Assembly: GCA_902496335.1 (NCBI GenBank)
Contig: CABVAO010000042.1
Coordinates: 1 to 13,992 of the forward strand
DNA length: 13,992 nt
DNA from: an uncultured Collinsella sp.
Lineage (GTDB): Bacteria; Actinomycetota; Coriobacteriia; Coriobacteriales; Coriobacteriaceae
Direction: 5' to 3'
A program made the translations under genes and the position numbers. Position 1 is the stretch's first letter. Every line of letters begins with the position of its first letter. The notes below the pieces were generated by a model. It ran no database searches. It saw only the letters and a program-made list of their open reading frames with translations, and was not told the origin of the DNA. Of the stretch, positions 12,549 through 13,992 are shown piece by piece.

Positions 12549-13615
12549 TATGCGTTCCCCTGTTTGGTGCCCTTCATGCGGTACAGGGAGTCCGCAAGAA
12601 TGGCAGGGTTGTTAACGCCAAAGTCGCCCAGGCGCTCCGGATCCTCGCTGATGTCGTCCATGAGCTCCTGCAGTGAGCCGTACTCGTCGACGATCTTCTC
12701 GGCCACGCCGTCGCGCACGACGGACACGCGCGAAAGCGTGCGCAGGCCCAGCGGCGTCATGACGGAGTCCTCGTCCAGGTCGTCATAGCCCAGAACTGCC
12801 GCCACGTGCTGCGGGTCGGACAGGTCCTTAGGCGTCATGCGGCTCAGCTCGGCGCGGATCTTCTCGGCGTTTGCCTCGGAGGAATCGCTTGCGTAGTCGC
12901 GGATCATCAGGTCGTATTCGGTATCCATGCTGGAGCCCGCGAGCTGCTCGAGCTGCATCTGCACGAGCTTGCCCTGGTTACCCAGCTTGACGATGCAATC
13001 CTTAAGCTCGGTCTTTGCCTGTTGCATGATCTCGAAACTCGAGAAGATGCCGGTGATGTCGGCGAGCGTAACGTAGTCGTCGAGCTCAAGGGCCGTCAGG
13101 CGCAACAAGGAGCGGTCGAGCGACTGACGGGTGGTCTGGAGCGTGGCGACGAGCTGGTTGACCGAGCTCATGATGGTGGTGACGGGCTGGATCTCGTAGC
13201 TCTTGCCGTGAACGTACACGTTAACGACGGCGCGACGGGCCGAGACCGAGATCACGATGGCATCGGTGAGCACCGACATGCGAGCGGCAGTACGGTGACG
13301 CATGCCCGTCTCACTCGTGGCAAGCGAGGGATCGGGATTGAGGTGGAAGTTGGCGCGCAGGATCTGGGTGAGGTCGCCATCGATAACGATGGCGCCGTCC
13401 ATCTTGGAAAGCTCGAACAGGCGGTTCGAGGTAAACGAAATGTTGAGCGGGAAGCCGTCGTTACCGGCAGCAAGCACGTTTTCGGTGTCGCCGACGCAGA
13501 TAAGGGCACCCAGGTGACCGGCAATGATCATGTCGAGGGCGGTGCGGATCGGCTGGCCAGGTGCCGTCAGGCGAATGGCCTGTTCCATACGCTTTTGCAG
13601 CTCGTTCTTATCCAA
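12548..13615 (-). CDS. disA: Diadenylate cyclase DisA
   Basis: 355 residues from a TTG start at 13613-13615, with GGGAG 7 nt upstream. An ATG 2 nt before the TTG is out of frame, and the first in-frame ATG (residue 10) has no ribosome binding site. The DAC domain (1 to about 140) has M-D73-G-A-I-V-I-D-G, R-A-N-F-H-L-N-P-D and S-E-T-G-M-R-H-R-T-A (101-110). Most DisA proteins have G-T-R-H-R; here threonine is replaced by methionine next to the catalytic R-H-R. The helical spine follows, and a helix-hairpin-helix domain near 285-330 (P-L-G-L-R-T-L-S-R-V-S) binds branched DNA. DisA makes cyclic di-AMP from two ATP and reports on DNA integrity. radA, a frequent neighbour, is absent; ispD follows as in B. 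subtilis. Confidence 0.96.
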   Translation of the reverse strand: MDKNELQKRMEQAIRLTAPGQPIRTALDMIIAGHLGALICVGDTENVLAAGNDGFPLNISFTSNRLFELSKMDGAIVIDGDLTQILRANFHLNPDPSLATSETGMRHRTAARMSVLTDAIVISVSARRAVVNVYVHGKSYEIQPVTTIMSSVNQLVATLQTTRQSLDRSLLRLTALELDDYVTLADITGIFSSFEIMQQAKTELKDCIVKLGNQGKLVQMQLEQLAGSSMDTEYDLMIRDYASDSSEANAEKIRAELSRMTPKDLSDPQHVAAVLGYDDLDEDSVMTPLGLRTLSRVSVVRDGVAEKIVDEYGSLQELMDDISEDPERLGDFGVNNPAILADSLYRMKGTKQGNA

Positions 13616-13643
13616 GGCATCGCTCCCATCGTATACGCTCCAT
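13608..13643 (-). CDS. Possible 11-codon leader peptide overlapping the disA start
   Basis: An ATG at 13641-13643 opens a frame of 11 codons (M-E-R-I-R-W-E-R-C-L-G) whose TAA at 13608-13610 overlaps the start region of disA. It has no clear ribosome binding site. It could feed ribosomes to the TTG start, but it may be chance. Confidence 0.2.
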   Translation of the reverse strand: MERIRWERCLG

Positions 13644-13750
13644 AAACGCTAAATAGTTTCTCACGGTTTGTCCCCGCGGCGCTTGCGAAATCCGATGCTT
13701 ACAGAATGAGCGAACACAGCTGAGAGCCCAACCCAAATGGGCTGCTTATG

Positions 13751-13759
13751 TGGTAGCAT
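13751..13759 (+). promoter_or_regulatory. Extended -10 promoter for the riboswitch transcript
   Basis: TGG-TAGCAT, an extended -10 form with 4 of 6 matches, lies just upstream of the aptamer and puts the start near 13766. No -35 box is seen at normal spacing. A hairpin AGCCCA/TGGGCT (13725-13743) sits immediately upstream. Confidence 0.4.
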
Positions 13760-13760
13760 C

Positions 13761-13873
13761 GGGGTTCACATGAATGAGGGAGTAGTCGCGTGGCCGGGTT
13801 CGCCTCCGGTGGCGCGGCAAGTCAACATACTGGCCGAAACGGTCTGGCTTGCCTTAATGAACGAGACTCGTGG
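13761..13873 (+). ncRNA. yybP-ykoY manganese riboswitch aptamer
   Basis: Conserved parts of this class appear in order: GGGAGTAG (13778-13785), a GC-rich hairpin, GTCAACATACTGGCC (13821-13835), and ACGAGACT (13861-13868) at the 3' side. GTTCA (13764-13768) can pair with TGAAC (13858-13862) to close the base stem, and GGCAAG (13816-13821) with CTTGCC (13848-13853) to close the second arm. The class binds Mn2+ and turns on export genes. A terminator that uses the same 3' strand follows directly, and the gene behind it looks like mntP, a known target. Confidence 0.88.
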
Positions 13874-13908
13874 TTGTGCGCGCAGCGCGTACGCCACGGG
13901 TCTTTTTT
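13865..13908 (+). terminator. Riboswitch-controlled terminator
   Basis: GACTCGTGG (13865-13873) pairs with CCACGGGTC (13894-13902) with one G-U, an inner GC-rich stem extends it, and six T residues follow. The 5' strand overlaps the last conserved part of the aptamer, so aptamer folding and termination exclude one another; Mn2+ binding should favour readthrough. Confidence 0.85.
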
Positions 13909-13961
13909 GTTATTCCCCCAAGAGGTACACGCGGGCTCGCCCGCAGAGAGGGAGCCAGGCT

Positions 13962-13992
13962 ATGGGACTCGCAGAGCTCGTGTTGCTCGCCG
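13962..13992 (+). CDS. mntP: Probable manganese efflux pump MntP, first codons only
   Basis: ATG at 13962 follows GAGGGAG by 7 nt. Only ten residues (M-G-L-A-E-L-V-L-L-A) are visible before the window ends. This hydrophobic start suits the first membrane helix of MntP, which normally continues into an M-D-A-F-A-V motif not visible here. The call rests mainly on the manganese riboswitch in front; TerC, UPF0016 or a P-type ATPase are alternatives under the same riboswitch class. Confidence 0.5.
   Translation, partial: MGLAELVLLA

Noticed and set aside
12806..13645. 279-codon plus-strand frame opposite disA
   Set aside because: Shadow of disA; no family motif.

Overview
The window is about 14 kb of high-GC chromosomal core sequence from what looks like a member of the Coriobacteriia, probably Collinsella or a close relative. 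That placement is an inference from base composition, the style of the proteins (alanine/aspartate-rich, Lys-rich SecE extension) and the gene order; no 16S gene is present. Nearly all protein genes are housekeeping genes on the minus strand.

Layout from left to right. (1) 1-1123, plus strand: the 3' end of a BMP/Med-type ABC transporter substrate-binding protein, translationally coupled to a calcineurin-like phosphoesterase, ending in a perfect palindrome. (2) 1141-3858, minus strand: the translation/transcription block rpmG - tRNA-Trp - secE - nusG - rplK - rplA, read from a TTGACA promoter at 3829-3858 to a terminator at 1141-1179. (3) 4004-5689, minus strand: tRNA-Tyr - tRNA-Thr(GGT) - tRNA-Met - tuf, read from a strong promoter at 5660-5689 to a terminator at 4004-4035. 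(4) 5690-6410: an 0.7-kb, relatively AT-rich gene-free stretch holding two unrelated families of inverted/tandem repeats. (5) 6411-6544: a separate tRNA-Thr(TGT) gene with its own promoter and terminator. (6) 6633-8050, plus strand: the one clear accessory locus, a perfect 28-bp inverted repeat in front of a 446-residue protein that joins an excisionase/MerR-like helix-turn-helix to a HipA-like kinase domain. (7) 8078-13615, minus strand: disA - ispD - ispF - cysS - rlmB - rae1(yacP), with overlapping or 3-nt junctions except for a 186-nt cysS-rlmB gap filled by a 102-nt near-palindrome and a terminator-like hairpin. (8) 13751-13992, plus strand: a yybP-ykoY manganese riboswitch with its terminator, followed by the first codons of a probable MntP manganese exporter.

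The order disA-ispD-ispF-(...)-cysS-rlmB-rae1-(...)-rpmG-secE-nusG-rplK-rplA is the same as the classical Bacillus subtilis cluster, minus gltX, cysE, mrnC and sigH. The tRNA-tRNA-tRNA-tuf unit next to secE-nusG recalls the E. coli tufB operon. The HTH-kinase gene, tRNA-Thr(TGT) and the repeats occupy the place between rae1 and the rpmG block where B. subtilis carries sigH, so this is where the conserved backbone has been opened.

The best candidate for an undescribed system is the HTH-kinase fusion with its 28-bp operator-like repeat: it looks like a one-gene version of a HipBA module, with the DNA-binding part and the kinase on one chain and the ribosome binding site inside one repeat arm. 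The two repeat families at 5926-6069 and 6101-6318 are the other structures that known features do not explain.
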